From the NCBI GenBank assembly GCA_964348615.1, contig CAYGDE010000038.1, positions 1 through 5,972 of the forward strand: a stretch of 5,972 nucleotides of DNA, read 5' to 3'. The stretch comes from DATIHT01 sp964348615 (GTDB taxonomy: Bacteria > Patescibacteriota > Microgenomatia > Curtissbacterales > GWA2-41-24). Both the position numbers and the translations under genes were made by a program. Positions 4,714 through 5,972 of this stretch are shown here, piece after piece. How positions within the stretch are numbered: position 1 is the first letter of the stretch; each line of letters starts with the position of its first letter. The notes beneath the pieces are model-generated. The model searched no databases. It was not told where the DNA came from and worked only from the letters and a program-made list of their open reading frames with translations.

Positions 4714-5972
4714 ATGGTTACTCTCGACAAAATCGTTTCTTTAGCAAAACGTAGAGGTTTTATTTATCCAGGGTCTGAAATTTATGGCGGACTAGCAGGA
4801 ACGTGGGATTATGGCCCTTTAGGCGTCGAGCTTAAAAATAACATTAAGCGCGAGTATTGGAAATCTATGGTTTATGCGCGCCAAGACGTTGTGGGGCTGG
4901 ACGCTGCCATTTTAATGAATCCCAAAGTTTGGGAAGCCTCCGGCCATGTTGCTGCATTTGCCGACCCGTTGGTAGAGTGCAAAGTGTGCCACCAAAGGTT
5001 TCGCGCCGACCACGAAGAAATTTTAAAGGAACATGAAAAATCACATCAAGTCAAAAATCCGCCTGCCGGCGGAATCTGGACCGAACCTCGCCAGTTCAAT
5101 CTGCTTGTAGAAGCCAAACTTGGTGTTGTAGAAGACGCAAAACAAAAAGTCTATCTGCGCGGTGAAATAACCCAGGGCGTTCACGTTAATTTCAAAAATG
5201 TACTAGATTCAACCAGACAAAAAATACCCTTCGGTATTGCCCAAATCGGCAAAGCCTTTAGAAACGAAATAACACCCGGCAATTTTACTTTCCGTTCCAG
5301 AGAATTCGAACAAATGGAACTCCAGTATTATGTTAAGCCCGAAGAATCCGAAAAAATGTACGAATATTGGAAAAACCAAAGAATGGAATGGTACTTATCT
5401 TTGGGTATGGATAAAACAAAGCTTAGATTTCGCAGGCACGAAGAAGACGAGCGCGCCCACTACGCCAAAGATGCTTGGGACATCGAATACGATTCGCCTT
5501 TTGGTTGGAAAGAATTTGAAGGCATCCACAATAGGGGAAATTGGGATATATCCCAGCACCAAAAACATTCGGGGCAAGACATGACATATTTCGATGCCGA
5601 AACAAACGAGCATTATTTGCCATATATTATTGAAACGTCTGGCGGGGTAGACCGCGCCACACTGTTTTTTCTGATAAATGCCTACCACGAAGACGAAAAA
5701 CGGGTCTTTCTTAAGCTGGACCAAAAGCTTGCACCCTACAAAGCAGCAGTTTTCCCGCTTCTTGCAAATAAGCCAGAATTGGTGGCAAAAGCCAAAGAAG
5801 TCTACCAACTACTTACTACCAACTCCCAACTTCTCCCAGTTGCTTGGGACGATAGGGGAAACATTGGTAAACGTTACTTTGCCCAAGACGAAATAGGCAC
5901 GCCTTATTGCATAACAATCGATTTTGACACGCTGGAAGACGGCACTGTTACTGTGCGTGACCGCGATACGGC
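4714..5972 (+). CDS. glyS: Glycine--tRNA ligase, single-chain alpha2 type, 3'-truncated by window edge
   Basis: This class II synthetase attaches glycine to tRNA-Gly. There is no stop before the window edge; 419 full codons are visible of roughly 450. Hallmarks are the N-terminal LAKRRGFIYPGSEIYGG segment and WDYGPLG (31-37), ASGH.AAF.DPLVECK (75-90), TEPRQFNL (123-130), motif 2 FRNEITPGNFTFRSREFEQ (182-200), WDIEY (255-259), motif 3 ETSGGVDRATLFFL (307-320), and the anticodon-binding domain with LAPYKAAVFPL (339-349), IGKRYFAQDEIGTPYCITIDF (384-404) and VTVRDRDT (412-419). This layout is the homodimer form, not the separate GlyQ/GlyS subunits. Only the first zinc-type cysteine pair (C89, C92) is present; where a second CxxC is usual before TEPRQFNL, the protein has NPPAGGIW, coded by a GC-rich hairpin. 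ATG at 4714 is the first in frame after TATAAT and gives the normal N-terminus; no Shine-Dalgarno is seen. Confidence 0.96.
   Translation, partial: MVTLDKIVSLAKRRGFIYPGSEIYGGLAGTWDYGPLGVELKNNIKREYWKSMVYARQDVVGLDAAILMNPKVWEASGHVAAFADPLVECKVCHQRFRADHEEILKEHEKSHQVKNPPAGGIWTEPRQFNLLVEAKLGVVEDAKQKVYLRGEITQGVHVNFKNVLDSTRQKIPFGIAQIGKAFRNEITPGNFTFRSREFEQMELQYYVKPEESEKMYEYWKNQRMEWYLSLGMDKTKLRFRRHEEDERAHYAKDAWDIEYDSPFGWKEFEGIHNRGNWDISQHQKHSGQDMTYFDAETNEHYLPYIIETSGGVDRATLFFLINAYHEDEKRVFLKLDQKLAPYKAAVFPLLANKPELVAKAKEVYQLLTTNSQLLPVAWDDRGNIGKRYFAQDEIGTPYCITIDFDTLEDGTVTVRDRDT
5058..5073 (+). repeat. GC-rich perfect inverted repeat (TCCGCCTGCCGGCGGA) inside glyS
   Basis: Six-base arms TCCGCC/GGCGGA close a four-base loop TGCC. 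The element is 13 of 16 G or C, against AT-rich flanks (upstream TCAAAAA). It codes P116-P117-A118-G119-G120 of the synthetase. No second copy was found by reading this window, so calling it a dispersed repeat is unproven. Confidence 0.55.
5802..5838 (+). repeat. Pyrimidine-rich short direct repeats inside glyS
   Basis: CTACCAACT occurs at 5802-5810 and again at 5816-5824, a period of 14 bp, followed by a partial copy CCCAACTT at 5825-5832 and CTCCC. The + strand of this stretch is nearly free of G. It codes residues 364-375 (about YQLLTTNSQLLP) between the helix after LAPYKAAVFPL and the IGKRY block, a place where length variation is likely tolerated. Confidence 0.5.

Noticed and set aside
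5330..5584. Plus-strand open frames at 5330-5584 and 5678-5896.
   Set aside because: Both are out-of-frame shadows of the synthetase, which stays open through the whole region with conserved motifs.
5395..5808. 137-codon open frame on the minus strand.
   Set aside because: It is antisense to strongly conserved glycyl-tRNA synthetase codons, has no family resemblance and low-complexity composition.

Overview
The window is a compact stretch in which every gene lies on the plus strand, with moderately low GC (about 40% by eye, not computed). It looks chromosomal. The best guess for the source is a Patescibacteria/CPR bacterium, possibly of the Microgenomates type. The reasons are a large DUF4012 protein (a family abundant in that group), very short intergenic gaps, a small RecO without a zinc-binding cysteine cluster, and weak or absent Shine-Dalgarno sequences. 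This is inference: no rRNA or other decisive marker is present. All five complete stops are TAA, and no in-frame TGA needs to be read through, so recoding of TGA is not indicated.

Region 1 (1-3105) is a cell-surface polysaccharide cluster. It holds the C-terminal two thirds of a mannose-1-phosphate guanylyltransferase (GDP-mannose supply), a small polyprenyl-phosphate sugar-1-phosphate transferase that would start a lipid-linked glycan, and a 605-residue membrane-anchored DUF4012 protein. The gaps of 5 and 4 nt suggest one transcription unit. A plausible joint role is to make a nucleotide sugar, load the first sugar on the lipid carrier, and then handle the glycan or its anchoring outside the membrane. 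The DUF4012 step is conjecture.

Region 2 (3106-4688) starts with a 53-nt gap carrying an extended -10 element placed so that the transcript of recO should begin at or next to its ATG. Three bases after recO comes an unrecognised protein of 300 residues with one N-terminal membrane helix and an extracytoplasmic, beta-rich domain.

Region 3 (4689-5972) has a 25-nt gap with a perfect TATAAT, then the first 419 codons of a single-chain (alpha2-type) glycyl-tRNA synthetase that runs off the right edge. Two local oddities lie inside this gene. A GC-rich 16-bp perfect hairpin sits where the second half of the family's usual zinc-binding cysteine pairs would be expected, and a pyrimidine-rich direct repeat sits in the anticodon-binding domain.

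No tRNA, rRNA, CRISPR array, insertion sequence, convincing terminator or minus-strand gene was found. There is no gene-free stretch longer than 53 nt. No clear new multi-gene system is visible. The most worthwhile leads are the unrecognised surface protein, the DUF4012-glycan link, the leaderless-type starts, and the palindrome in the synthetase gene.
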